A stretch of 64,000 nt of DNA, taken from assembly GCA_038380795.1 (NCBI GenBank), contig CM076266.1:37647425-37711424 (forward strand), in the 5' to 3' direction. Both the position numbers and the translations under genes were made by a program. The notes beneath the pieces are model-generated. The model searched no databases and was not told the DNA's origin. It saw only the letters and a program-made list of their open reading frames with translations. The stretch comes from Pyrocephalus nanus. Lineage: Eukaryota > Chordata > Aves > Passeriformes > Tyrannidae. Positions 1 through 12,994 of this stretch are shown here, in pieces. How positions within the stretch are numbered: the first letter of the stretch is position 1; each line of letters starts with the position of its first letter.

Positions 1-3000
1 ATTGTTTTTAAAAATAACTCCGAGTAAGTAACAAAACATCATAGCTGAATAAACACTGAGACAAATTCATCAGTTCAAATTGCCCTCCAATTCAGCATCA
101 GAACCTTTATCTGCTGTCTCCATTGTATCATATCCCTCAAATAATTTTGATAAATGTCTGCTGTGCTTTTTGTTTCATAATTGAGTGTTGATCAGAGGAG
201 GAACACTACAGAATAAAAATAATATTAAGATTTATTGCTGTAATAATGGATAATGCTATCAGCTTCTAATGGTTAATTGCTATTTAGGAGCAACAATAGT
301 AGAATTTAAAAGGTACTATACCATTACTTCAGAAAGTAATTTTCTTTGTCAGCAATTAAATGTAAAATTAGTAGCTGGATTGCTTAGAGCAATGTGCATC
401 TTTTGTTTGAGATACCAGGAAAAGTGTGTATATACAATAGATGTTTATGTATCATCATCTGACAAGTCTTGCTTGAATTTGCAATATCCTCCTCCATACT
501 TGTGTCTAAGTTCTTCTCGATTCTAATTATTTAAAATACATAAGATTAGCAAAATAACTGGTGTTCTGAAGATTCTGAATAATCCATTTTTCTAATGACT
601 ACAGACTTGTAAATGCAGTAAACTTAACACTGCTTTGTACCAGGGCTGTGATACCTTTTGAAGTTACAAATAAGAGTGAGGCCTTGCTTTTCTGCACTCT
701 CGCATCAGAAATATACATTTCAACCTCATATACAAGAATAAGAACTTTTTTTTTTTTTGTACGTAATTCAACGCAAGGAGAAATTTTCCTGCTTGTGAGG
801 AATTTTCTATTTCATGTTTTTTTATCTTACCTTACCTTTACTTAATTAAAACTGATTTTTGACATATCAGTGCATTTATTAAATGGCTTGATCCTCTTAG
901 GTGTTGCTGAGCAGAAAATGAGCCTTCTCTGCTCAGAAGCCTTCCTGAGCTTAACTTATGTGAACCTGGAACACCACTTTCACCTGCCAAAAGTGCAGTG
1001 CCCTTCTGTTGCTTTCTTTGCCATGAGACTTTAAGGAAGTACAGACACTCCAACTTACATGAATGCCAGGAAAACTGTGGAAGCCAAAGAATGGCATGTA
1101 ATATTTTGGGAGCTTTTCTAGTGAATAGTCTTCCTGTTAATTAGAAATACTTTTTTAAAATTTATTATGGCAAGCTAACTTTGTATTAATTGGTGTGTCT
1201 AATTGATTAATAATTCTATTTCGGATTTCTGTGAGAGGATAAAGATCGTATTAGATTTTTAAAGGAATTGGTGACTTCTTGTATTTCCTATGTGTTCACA
1301 CTGGGAAATTATTTTTTGTTGAATGCTGCATGTTTTTGATTGGGATAATAAAAGCAGAATGTGTAAGAACATACCATAGTCTTAAAACGTCTTCGATTAT
1401 TAAGCTCATTTATTTCCTTAAATCTCTGCTTAATGTCAATATTTTTAGGCTTATAAGAATTTATTTTCTATTTTAAACTGAGCATTTATCTTTTGGAGTT
1501 TTTTTCCCTTGCCTTAAATTTTGTTTTTCAGAGACATTGAGACTTAGCTCAATCCAGTCTGATTTGGGTTTTCTCTGCCTCAGAGCTGTAGGAAGTAGAA
1601 AAAAGTATCTCAGTATCTTCCTGTAGAAATGACTGGAAATAAATTGCTGCAGGGGATTTAAGCAGTGGATAATATTGTAAGTTCTAACAGGGATGTTTTA
1701 ATGGTGCTGAGTGGCAATAAAGGCTGAGGTTGTTGCACGGCTCTTCTGTGAGGGTGACCCATCAAACCTGCCACATTCATTGGGGAAGCCAAAGGTTGTG
1801 TGCCCCATGTTTCATGGCAGGTGTCATGCTTGGGTTTCCTCAGAGACTCTTGGGTCTGACTGACTGCTCTGGCTTCCCGTGACAGGAATAGGTTATTGTT
1901 ATTTTTGCTACTGTTGTTGTTAATGTTGTACCTCCCTGTCAACCTTCTCATCACCCCTGGTGTAGAGCACCCAAGGGGCTATGCACCTGACAGAAATGAC
2001 AAATTATTAATGAAAGAATAATAAAATTGTGTAAGGCACAGTATGTCCAAATAAATTTTGGAAAAAGACATTTCAGGAAATAAAGGTTATCTGAGCACCT
2101 GGCATTCTTATGCATCTGGTTCCCATCCTTGCTCCACCTGGCATGGTTGCTGTCTTCTGGAGGAAGCTTCTCTTGAGTAATGCAGGGCAATGATGCCATT
2201 TCCTTCTTCCTTACAAGAAATTGCTTACTTTTCTGCACTCCTTGTTCCTGTCAGCAGGAAGTAAAGATTAGGAATCCCATCTGTCTCTTAGAAGACTGTG
2301 CAAAGTAGTAGCCCAGAAGGTAAGCTTCTAATAGTAATTCTAGTAACTCACGGGAAAATATTGTTGTTTCCTTCTTACACAAACCTCCCTCAAAATAAAC
2401 CCAAAAATCCCTCAACCACTGTTTACAGAGGAGTGAAAACACAGTAAATAACTGAGAGTAAAAAGTTTTCCTTTTTCATTCCTGGTAAAGATAGAGGTTG
2501 GATTGGTGAAATCCTAGCTGCACTGCCTGAAGCTGTTCGCTTTAGTGTTTCCAACCAAAACTAGAAGTGGCCTGTTTCCAGTGACACTTGAAAATTTAGT
2601 GCTGTGTTGATAGTCTGAAATTGAGATCTTCTGACATTGTAAATGAAATATGTACCACTGCACTTCAGTTGTGGTTTAGCTGGTCATGGAGTTGGGATAT
2701 AATCATATTATTTTAACTCCCGGAGATCATTAATACTTAAGGAAATAAAACCCTCAAGCATCAGAACTGTCAAGACATATATTTTGAAGTTTTATTTAAA
2801 GTAATACTAGGTTTTATTTATTTTGGAATGTTTAGCCAGGTTTTCATTATTAAAACTAAATGAAAACAAGGGTTTGCCTATTTGGGTAATATTAATAAAA
2901 AGGCAAAACAGAAACCTATAAATTTTCAATTTTTTTATAGGGAAACTATCTGTTTTGAAATAACTGCTTGCTTTATGCAAAACTGTTTGTCCTAGAATAT

Positions 3001-6000
3001 GGCTTTAAGCATATACTCACCTCACATTCCTGATTTGAAAAAGCAGAGCCTTGTGGTTTATGTAAAAATTGCTCTTCCACTACTATTTACCAGGTTTTGC
3101 CCAAAAAAAGGCCAAACCTCCCAAAGGATTTGCCAGAGCCAGAGCTTGGGTTCTCCTAGAAACCCACAGAATTGAACCCCCAATCAATCCACTCTAAAAA
3201 TTTATTTTCTTATAATTTTGGCAAAATGCTGAAAGCAAGGGGAATGCTCTTAATTTCTTTTGTCAGCTTCCTGACATGTATGATGAGTATGACCGTAGAG
3301 AGCAGAGAAATGGGTGAACTTTGGAAACAGAGGATTTGAGGTTTTAATCACAAAAGTGATTAAAGAGAGTGTCGTGCTGGTGTGTGCATTTCGGGGGCCA
3401 TTGCTGCGTGTCATGAAGGTGGTTTTGTCATTGTTTCAGTATAGAATAATATCCTTAAATCATGAATTTGGGGTTTTTTAAATTAGTTTTAGAGATCTTC
3501 CCTCATCTGGGTAAATTAGAAGTGAATGCCTTTCCACAGTGTGTGAGTTTTTAAACCTCTCAGACAAAAGAGACATGATAGTGTGGTGAGGAATAAAAAT
3601 GGTCCCTCAATTACTGAAATGGGGTAATTTTAGAGATTGCTAATAATATATCTTATGACCTATGTGCTTGACTGTTAAATGCAAATGGACCTTTTATTTA
3701 CTCTTCAGTGGCATGTCATGAAGTTATTTCACTTGAATTAAATGTTGGGAAATTCTGTGAAAATGGAAGTCTAATTTTTTTCTACGTCAATGTTATGTTA
3801 TATTTGGACTTAGAAATTGCAAGTGAGTTCTTAACATTTCAAACACTTAAAAATTTAATACATCTCACAATTTAAAAATTAAAATAAAGCAGCAGCAGTC
3901 TTTTTTTTTTTTCTTCTTCTCTAAGGGACCTATCCAGCACTCTGCTGATTTCCTGTTGATTTGATTCATTAATATTTTACCTATTAAATAAATGCATTAA
4001 TGATTGCATTTAGTTGCAGCAATAATTGTATGTTTCAAATAAAACTAATTAACATAATAGGTGGAAAAGCACCATGGCAAATGAAGTGTGCCTTCAGTTT
4101 ACTACATCTGAAAGATCACAAAGACACCTTTTTGACATTTGTAGCTCTTCAGCTGGTTACCAGCAATTATATTCTGTTTGAATAGAAATTAAGTAGCTGA
4201 TTTACAGAATTACTTTGTCTATGCTGAGACATAAGCTACCAAAGAGATTACTTGGGTGTCTTCAATCACAGTGCACAGTATTATTTCCTGAAAGAGTTGT
4301 GGTTATACCCTCCTACACAGCTCTCCTTTTAGTTGCTGCTGGAGTTTTGGTTGGGTTTTCAGGGGAGGGTGCATAGGAAATGACTTAAAAATGGGTTGAT
4401 CAAGTGCCATTCCTTGTGCCAGAGGCAACTGTAGACTGTGGATGGTAGGCTGTTGTTCAGGTGTGTCAGAGGTCTGAGGGGACCCTCGTGGTCTGGGCTG
4501 TATCTCCAATCTGCACTGCTTCTAACTGGACAAGCCACAACTTGAATTTCTCTGCTGAGAGAGGATGCTTTTCGTGCTTGCCTGCCAGAGAGAGAGGTTT
4601 GGGGAAGGCTAAGAGAATGGAGGATGGTACACAGAGAGCTCACACATCATTTAAGGATGGGAAGGGAGCTGTGATGTTGTTCCTTACAGGCTGCATATGA
4701 CCTTACAGACCTGCATATTTTACCCCTTTTTTTTTTTTAAACTTTTAAATAAATAATTTAATAAACTCTGCACTTGATGTAAAACAAGTAAGCAACCTTA
4801 GGCAAGTTCTCATCAATTAGATTGCCTTGCAGAGGAACAAAGGAACAGAATTGCTTGGATCTGTCCACTACTTTGTGTTTGATACTACCCAGCTTCAGTT
4901 AATGCAAATTATTTGGCAGATGGAGGGTTGTAAAGTTCTCTAAATTTCTTTCAAGAGAAAACTCTTCTTAAGGCAGTAGGTTTTTTCTGTAATAAGAATT
5001 TCAAGAGTAGCAAATAAACAGATAAAGGCATGACTAAGTTGATCAAGTATTTGGTTTGAGAACTTCTGTCCTATTCTTATTTGTGTGTTATTTATATATA
5101 ATATATGGCATTGGGAAGTTATGCACACTCTCATTTTTCACTTTAATTGCCTATTTGAAGGCAGCATGACAGATCCAAAGGTTGCTTTCAGCAACCAAGG
5201 AGCACTGTGATTACTTACTAGTTTGCAATAATTAACTTAATTGCAGAAATTAGAATATTTTAAAAATTGAAGATCCGTGATTGCACTCCATGCAATCTTT
5301 CTCCTTTCTGTTGTCCATATCTGAAATACATTTTTCTTACATATGGTTATATCACAATTTTTTTTTTAATGAAAAACACTCTTCAGAAGGTTTCAAAGTT
5401 CTTGTGTTTATGTTTACTTGGCTATCTGGTTTTTAAATTAAAAATTGAAAATGTCAAATTATCATCTCACTTGTATTCCAAAAATCCTGTTAGTATCTGT
5501 GCATTAAATTAGTGCATGTGAAGCTGTAATCAGAACCCTGTTTGGCTGGACAATGGAAGATGAGGCATGGCCATTACTTCTAGAAGTTCACAGCCTGAAT
5601 TAGCTTGCAGCTAGCAAGGATGAAACAGGATTGCTCCAAAATAGTGTTCTACTCTTCTGTTTGCTGTAAGACCAAAGCACAGATTTGGTTCTGTGTAGGT
5701 TATCTGAAATACTAGATATTATTTTCTCACCCAGCAAGATACCATTTTCTCATAAGAGGAAGTTCTGAGTTCTTGTCTCGCAGAGTTTGTGTTATAAAAT
5801 GGAGTGTCACATGTGCCAGTCTGAGACAGTGAATGGTTGCTGTTGGTTGTTGCGTTCTTGGGGGTTTTTTTGCTTTAGTTTTCAATGGCCCCCTTTTTTA
5901 TATGGTTCCTCTGCAGTGATGTCCTCTGACAGCATCTTAGAGTTCTGCAGTCATAACACTCACCAAAGCTAAAATGTTGGATTGGTGTCCCTGGGATCAT

Positions 6001-9000
6001 GGTGTGTTTCTGATGAAGAGACAGTTTTTAAAAATGACCATTTTCTGTGGGAACTTCCACAAGGACTGCCTCACTTCATTGGGAGGTGCACCTACATGAA
6101 GAAACTAGTGTGTGCTAAACCAGGGTGTTAAGTCAGCAGCTGCTCTCTTTGCCTTCCAGCTGCCTGTGTGTGCATTCCTGATGAACACTTGTTGGCTTTT
6201 CTTACTGAGGCAGCCTCCATTTAAATAAACCTTCTGTTTGACATTTCCTTTTGCTAACCACTTGTCTACATGTGTAATATGTAATTGGCAGTTACTAAGA
6301 TTAATGATAACTTTTTTGTGCTTGCAGGCTTTAGGAGAAGTCCACCGTGGTTTAGCTGTTGGACTGCGACCTCTGATGCTTTACCTTGTCTTAAGACTAC
6401 ATTATTCTTTTGGTCTAATGCAGCAATTGCAATCAGTCAGTTGCTGTATGGCAAGTCCACGGGCCTGGTTTGAGCAGCAGCAGTGCCAGTACAGCACTGT
6501 CAGCCTGAGAGTCTCCCAGTGGGCCAAAAATTTTTCAGTTTCGTGACCTCTTTGTAATACAAGACCTGTGTCTTTAAGGATTTCTTTCTTCATGGCTTCC
6601 TGCACTTACACACAATTTGATGGGGAAAATAAACTGTTTGCAGCTAACTAGCAAATTTTTGCAAGTCTGGGATAGACCAAACAGGCAGAATTCTGCACTA
6701 AAACATACTCTGAAGCCTATAATTGTGAAAGTTGAAATAAGTATAGTGTTTTCTTGTTTGTACCTGCCTGAATGTAGCTCTCTCAATTATCTATTTAGTG
6801 GGAGCTTAATCTGAAAATGGGAAAGAGTTTGGTGTCTGATCTGTTTCACGCAATTTTGAGAAGTCCATGTCTGTGACATTTAACACCTTCATCTTGGAAA
6901 GCACTTAAACTTGTGCTTAAATATTAAAGGTGTTCTTGAAGTCAGGTAGGTTAAAAACTCATGCAGAATCGTGATATTTTTTCTCCAGCGATCTGTCTTA
7001 AAGTATAGAGCATCATCTCTTTTTTGGAGATGAGGGAATTTTTTTTTTTCTATTAAAGATCTAAATAGGCTACTGTGTTAATATCTGTAAAATCACAGTT
7101 GTCTGTGATTTTTTTTCCTTTTTTTTTTTTTTTAATTCATAAGAAAACCTGAATAATGCTGCATTTGGAATTGAGACTGTGAAATTCATAATGGCTTCCT
7201 TGTAATGGAGGTTTCGGATGGGGAGCGGTTTCCAGTAACATTGAATTTATCTGTTTCTGGATTTTTAAGCTACATCCACATAAGAACAATTGTGGACTTT
7301 TGAGGAAGCCAACAGAAATATTTGCCTTGGCATCATTAGTGAAGCAAGCTGGTTTCAAGGGAAGTGTAGGTTTTAATTAACTAACTGAGCTGACTTATAT
7401 CAGCCATTTTCAAGTCCAAGTGAAATATAAGACAGGCACTCTGCAAACCTGCTGGTGGGCAAGCAGAATGTGTGTATGGATGTTCTGGCAAAGTCAGTTG
7501 TGAGGCTGGGGGATCTCTGTGTTGGCAGTTTACCCCAGTGTGCACAAAAAGGTGAGATTATCATAAACATCTCCAAGTGACTTGGGAGAGGAATCATATT
7601 GTAAGTCCTTCGTCCTTGCAAATATGAGTTTTAGCACTTTCAAAATTCTTTGCAGGGCTGTTATTTTCATAATACTTGAGGCATTTTATTACTCTTTTTG
7701 AGATTAAACAGAAATGGAAGTAACACCCTTGGGTTGGCAAGGGGAGTTTTGCCTTATTGCTTTTGTTGCAACTATTGGGCTAAAGTTTGGCATGGCTGAT
7801 ACAAGATGTGTTTTTCAAACCTAAGTCTTTTTAGAATACGGACATCTCTAAACCCTTCCTCCCCAAAAATAGTATGTATGTCAGTGAAGTGTGTTGGAGA
7901 ATTACAGCTACCAAAAAATTTTGACAATCCAGTCACAGCATTTGTGACTGAACAGTTCATCTTTATGTTCTTCATTAGGCACCTTGCCTCTTGTCAATCT
8001 TGACTTCAACCTCTGCCTGTTAAGGGATGGTACAGTGGGGTAAAAGCAGGACTAGCCACTTCATATTCAAGATGTTGAAGAGCAGTAAAATTTTTACCTC
8101 CTTCAGGTCATTATTTTTTCTTCTGAGACTATCTTTACTACTTTTCTAGTGGTAGTGACCTTTCCTAATCTCTGTAAGAAGAAAACTTGAGGTTGTAAAA
8201 TAATGCCACTGAAATTTGCTAGCACTTTGCAAGGTGAAAAGTGATTTTGCCAAGTGATTTAAAACCAGGGCTCTTACGACAGTGAAGTTGCTTATGTTAA
8301 ATTTGTTGTATCTAATAGTGTAAAAACTTGTTGCTTCATTATATGCAATGAAGACGTGGCATGTATTTTTGTGCAGAAATATTAATGTAGAACAGAGTTA
8401 TATAATTGAAGACTGTACCTACACGGGATGTGTATGCCTTTTTTATTATTTGCTCTCTTTAAAATACTTCACCAGGTTAGAATTTTGCAGTGCTTTCAAG
8501 CTTCAGGTTATTTCTGTGTAATGAAGTGATTTAGTAATCGTAGAACATGCTCCACAGAAAATACCTGGCTTTGTGTGAATAGTTCAGAGATGGTGTAGTG
8601 CAATTTATGGTCTCTGAGCCTTACTTATACACTCATACTACTTGTCTGGTTGTTCAGTATGAAACAGGTTGTCGATGTGAGAAATTGGAGGATGATTAGT
8701 TGAGTAACTCTGTCTCTCTCGTGCATGTTAGCACCAACACTTTAGTCTTTTAATAGTGAGGTTGTAGGACCCAGAGCAAAACCCTGTGGTAGTTCATATG
8801 AGATCAAAATTTTATTTTAATAGTATTTCATTAAAGATAAAGAGGAAAAAAAGTAGGGTTTCCAAAATCTAACACCATGGTAAATTAAGAGGTAGACGTA
8901 GCTAAAAAAAACCCAGAGCTTTACAGAAAGTAATTCTTCTCACTGTGGAATGAAATCGGTGGAACTTAATGCTTACAAAAGGGGACTTATAATGAAGGCA

Positions 9001-9644
9001 GGTGCAACGAGTGACACTTTGTTCTACCAGCTTAAAAGTCTTACTGCAAAACCAGTGAAGTAGCAAGTCTTTGATATCCCACATTAATTCAAAAAGCAGG
9101 GGTAACTAGTTAAAGTAATGTTAATCAACGAGTCCATTAAAGATCTGTAGTAGTTATTATATGTGTGGTGAATATTTTTCTTACAAGAAAGGAAACTCAG
9201 ATCAGCCCTAGTTCTACTGCTTAAATACTTTCAAGAAAAGATTTGTCATCTCTGAGTGTTTATTCCATTATAGGTGTCTGTTTGGAAACTATTTAGGCTA
9301 TTTTAGCCTGACTTTGACTGTCTATGTGAGTTTGAAGAAACACTGACTAAACACTGCACATTTTACAGGACCATTTAGTGAGATTGACACAGAATTTTGT
9401 CTCCTGTGCGCTTTATTTTGGAGTCAGATAGTTGAGAGCACTGGCTGATGCATAACATCCTGGTCAGTGGGGTAATACATGCTCAAAGACATGCTTTGGG
9501 CAGCATGGATGGTGTTAGAAAATATTGCTGTTGCCTGTATAAATGTGCTTAGGCATGAGAGAAGCAGAGTGCTAGAAGTCCAGGCTTAAAGGTTCAGCAT
9601 CAGGGAATACTGCTACTTAACCTCACTATAGTGGTGTTTGCTAT

Positions 9645-9742
9645 ATTTAAAAAAAAAAAAAAAAAAAGGGGAAAAAATGCTAATAAAATGCTAATTACTG
9701 TGTGGGTTTTTTTTGTTTGTTTTTTTTTTTTTTTTTTTAAAT
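9645..9742. repeat. A19/T19 inverted repeat with 23-bp perfect arms
   Basis: The left arm is ATTT followed by 19 A (9645-9667). The right arm is 19 T followed by AAAT (9720-9742), so the two arms are exact reverse complements over 23 bp with a 52-nt spacer. The spacer contains G4A6, two copies of ATGCTAAT and a T8 run that could pair further. It may be chance expansion of two homopolymers, but the equal lengths and matching flanks favour a fold-back structure. Confidence 0.8.
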
Positions 9743-10014
9743 CAAGCCTGGCATGTCTGTGGACTTTTTGTAGTTGTTAACAATGTATATTCACTATGTG
9801 CTCAATAGCGTGCTAACTAACATCAGGAACAAAAGCAGAGACTGCCTAAATTGGAAATAAGATACAATAAATGGGGAGGGGGGACACATGGAGTCAGAGA
9901 CTGAAGGGAAGAGAGCAGTTCAGGGAATGAATTGCATCTGTGTTCAGTCCTGTGGTACAAGAGTGAACATGTGATTATAGAAATCTCCATGTGATTTTTA
10001 ACTTGTTCTTATAT

Positions 10015-10172
10015 CGGGAGAGGAGAGCTGATAGTGAGAGCAGAAGAGACTGATGGAGACTAGGATGTGTAGAAAGAATTGGGGTTAGGAAGGGGCAGGA
10101 GCGAGGAATGGCAGAGGCTGAGGCTAGGCAGAGGAAGAGGGAATGGAGGCAGGAAGGAATGGACTGGTGGCA
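10015..10172 (+). repeat. purine-rich (GA-rich) block
   Basis: About 160 bp of the + strand is strongly enriched in G and A, with many GAGA, GGAA and AGGC-type words and only scattered pyrimidines. The reverse strand gives a Pro/Ser/Leu-rich low-complexity reading frame, which I take as a composition artefact and not a gene. Confidence 0.6.
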
Positions 10173-12900
10173 TTTTTAGACAGTGAGAAAAAAGCTGACA
10201 GCAATGAGCCAAGTGTGCATGTGCCCTGGATGGCAAGGCTGTGCACATTTTAGGTGGATGCAGTTGAGCTGCTGGTGTGTGGCCTTTGTGCCTCTCCACC
10301 TGGGCAAGGGCTATGCCAGGGCTGTTACCTGTGATACAGCTGGCCAGGTTTCTGCTCCTTTCTGCTCTTCTCTGAGGGCCATGTGGTGGCCCCGGCACAA
10401 GTTTCAATGCTTTTTTTTAATATATTACAGCTGAGGAAGAAAAATAATGTATGTGTTGTATGTAGTTCCTGCTACAGTGCGGAAGTGAATGTAGCATTCT
10501 CATGACTGACAACCGAGCAGCTGGTTGCTAGAGGAATAAAAACATGTCAAGCATTTTGAGTGCTAAATTCATACAAGATTTTTTTACCACATCTTGGATT
10601 TTTTTGTGCAATTGGGATATACAACAACATTGACTTGAATTACATGTGAAGTCTGATACCTAAAGGGGGGAGGGATAGAAAGATTGAATGGAGACTGTGC
10701 AGTGTATTTCTTGTGTGTCAGGCAGCACCTACTAAGAGATAGGAGGCTGCTTTCTCCGGATGCCAACAGGCAAATTTCTCTGTGCTTTGATAACACACTC
10801 CTACGAAAGTTATGGGGCTTTTGGTTTTTGTCTTTGTATTTTCATGCTCAGCTTGCTATGGCAAGCAGCGGAAGGGTGGTCGGCTCTCGCACTCTGATGT
10901 AAACCAGCTCCAACTTTGTCTCCTTTAGTCACAGAAACTGTTCTTTATAGGTGGAGGTTAATCCCATTTAAGAACTGGATTAGCAAAGACGTAGTTGTTT
11001 AGCCACAGATGCCTAAACTTAGGTTGAGGCAGTTCTCAGATAGTCCTGACTGGGATTAATGCTCTGCAGACATTCTGGATCAAGACAGTTTCATGGCAGG
11101 CCATGCACTACCAAGGTGTAAATCTAAGAGAGCTCACCATGACAGCAGTTGTATTCTTGGCCTGCTAACTGATGGTGGGTTTTAAAGAAACACAAGCAAG
11201 TAAAAGATCTTTGTGTGTTGTGTGAACCTAACTTCCTCAGAGAAGTGAATTATAAAGGTAGCACAGAAGACAGCTGATGCTTTGCTCTCTTTGGTTAGCT
11301 TAATATGCAGCATGGTGTGTTGACAATTACTGAAGAATTTTGCCAGGCATCAGCAAGGTCTGCTCCTCTTAAGGATAACAGACTTGGGGTTGCTGGTTAG
11401 ATTGGCACTTGTGCTTTTATCCCTGTTCTCTGAACTTTCTTACAGTTATTTATCTCCTTAGGGACATATTGGTAAAGACATGTTAGCAAATCCTGCAGCC
11501 TGAGCTGTGTGGGAGCAAATGTATGAAAAATGAGTAGGATCAGTCTGAGGTCTGAGAGGTGGACAGGGGATTCCCTTCTCCCTGAATAAAGGCATTATCT
11601 GCTTCATCAGTGGTGTGACAAATACACCAGCCCTCAAGCACAGTCCACATTCAGTTCAGTTCAAAATCTTCCTTTAAGGCAGGGCAGCAGAGGCAGATAT
11701 CAAAATAACTGTATCTTGTTTTAAAACCCACTAAAAGCAACTGATCAGGTAAAACTGATGTGGCCATCAAGATAAAGAGTTTTTGAACATTGATAGTGCT
11801 TGAAATTGTAGGAGAAAGCAAGAACAATCCAAAATATGGGTTTTACTTGGAGTTCCTCTCCCCACCCTGCTTTCCCAGCCCCCACAAAACACAAAGTAGA
11901 TATTCTCAGAAATAAAAGATGGATAGCAGCAGTGCTGCTGTGGGGAGCCATTTAATAAAGGCAATTTTTATTCTTGATAGTTAAAATGCAGAAGTTACAC
12001 CCAGAATTGCTTTTAAAGTAATGCATAAACCATTTTGTTAATGACTATGCAGCAATCTGCGCAGGCATGATGCACACTTTCCATTGGGAACTTTTGAAGA
12101 CTGTTTATGGTCAGCTCCTAAAGGTGCCTGTCTACTATGTAGGGCAAGGCTGTATTTGAAACCTCAGTATAATCCTGACTTTTGGTATGAAAAAACTGTC
12201 TAAACTATGGGCATACTCCCTTGGCTTTGGTTCAGAAATTTAAACCAAGACTCCTTCTTTGTTAGAGAAAAGCACAGCTTAACTGCAAAGAACAATGAAA
12301 ACAGTGATTGAAACCATATTTTTTCATTTGAGTGAGAAAGTTAACACTCAAGGGAATTTGGATGTGTTTTCTTCAGGGCTTTTGGTGGGCAGTGTTCTGC
12401 TTGGCAAGCATTTTGCTTCAAGTGCATTTTTTGTATGACTTTTCTGATTGAGAGCTTCAGAAAATAAGCTGTAGAGAAGGGAGAAAGCAAAACTCAGAGA
12501 AAAGTATCAAGGCCCAGCAGAAGAGATTTAATTGCTTTTGAAACATCTCAAAATGTGTCAACCATATTTAGAAACAGCTACATTAAAAAAGAAGCAAGCT
12601 TCATCCTTTTAACACTATAAATCATGGAAAGCAGTGAAAACTAATATTTATGAGGGGGATTGAGAAAGCTTGTGTGACAGTTGGAAATTACATCACTGTT
12701 GATGTTTCAAATTCTTATGTAAAGTAAGGCAATGCTGTATATATGAATGAATGAGCGAATGATTGAGCTGTGCTAAGAGTAGTCTATATGAATAAACTGG
12801 ATTGAGCTATTTTGTATCGCTTGTCTTTGCTTATGTTACTTTGCAGGATACAGTCCCATATGCTTCCATGTAAATACAAAAAGCTCAGTTCAGTGTATGT

Positions 12901-12915
12901 ATTTTTTTATTCCAG
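12901..12915 (+). promoter_or_regulatory. JAZF1: 3' splice site of JAZF1 intron 1
   Basis: A T-rich tract (ATTTTTTTATTCCAG) ends in the invariant AG at 12914-12915, immediately before the exon 2 reading frame. The pyrimidine tract is short but adequate. No other AG lies between the tract and the exon, so the acceptor choice is unambiguous. Confidence 0.9.
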
Positions 12916-12988
12916 ATACAGACCCACGTGTATTAGAGAAACAAGAGCTTCAGCAGCCAACCTATGTTGCTCTAAGTTACATTAACAG
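12916..12988 (+). CDS. JAZF1: JAZF1 exon 2 (internal coding exon)
   Basis: This 73-nt exon reads in one frame as the last two bases of an Asp codon, 23 full codons and the first two bases of an Arg codon. The peptide contains TDPRVLEKQELQQPTYVA followed by LSYIN, which matches, from memory, residues 39-63 of vertebrate JAZF1 (TIP27) with no difference I can see. JAZF1 is a nuclear C2H2 zinc-finger cofactor that binds the orphan receptor NR2C2 (TR4/TAK1) and associates with the NuA4/TIP60 acetyltransferase complex. In the human protein this segment directly follows the first zinc finger and lies in the region needed for NR2C2 contact. The exon is bounded by a pyrimidine-rich acceptor ending TTCCAG and a consensus donor CAG|GTAAGT. 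Both ends interrupt codons (entry phase 1, exit phase 2), as expected for this gene. Exon 1 and exons 3 onward are outside the window. The too-short length explains why no long reading frame marks it. Confidence 0.95.
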
Positions 12989-12994
12989 GTAAGT
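12986..12994 (+). promoter_or_regulatory. JAZF1: 5' splice site of JAZF1 intron 2
   Basis: CAG|GTAAGT is a perfect match to the vertebrate U1 consensus over nine bases, with GT at 12989-12990. A strong donor is expected for a 73-nt exon isolated between two very long introns, where exon definition depends on both splice sites. Confidence 0.92.

Larger units (their letters stand above)
1..12915 (+). other. JAZF1: JAZF1 intron 1 (3' part)
   Basis: This is the portion upstream of exon 2. I see no second exon with matching phase, no exon 1 zinc-finger coding sequence and no CpG-rich promoter, so the transcription start is further upstream than this window. The stretch is AT-rich unique sequence with short homopolymer T runs (746-758, 3901-3912, 7119-7133), the A19/T19 inverted repeat at 9645-9742 and a purine-rich block at about 10015-10172. 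Reading frames in it are short and unrecognised. Confidence 0.88.

Noticed and set aside
10060..10407. 115-codon minus-strand frame rich in Pro, Leu and Ser
   Set aside because: It is the translation of the complementary strand of a GA-rich block, so it reflects composition and not coding.
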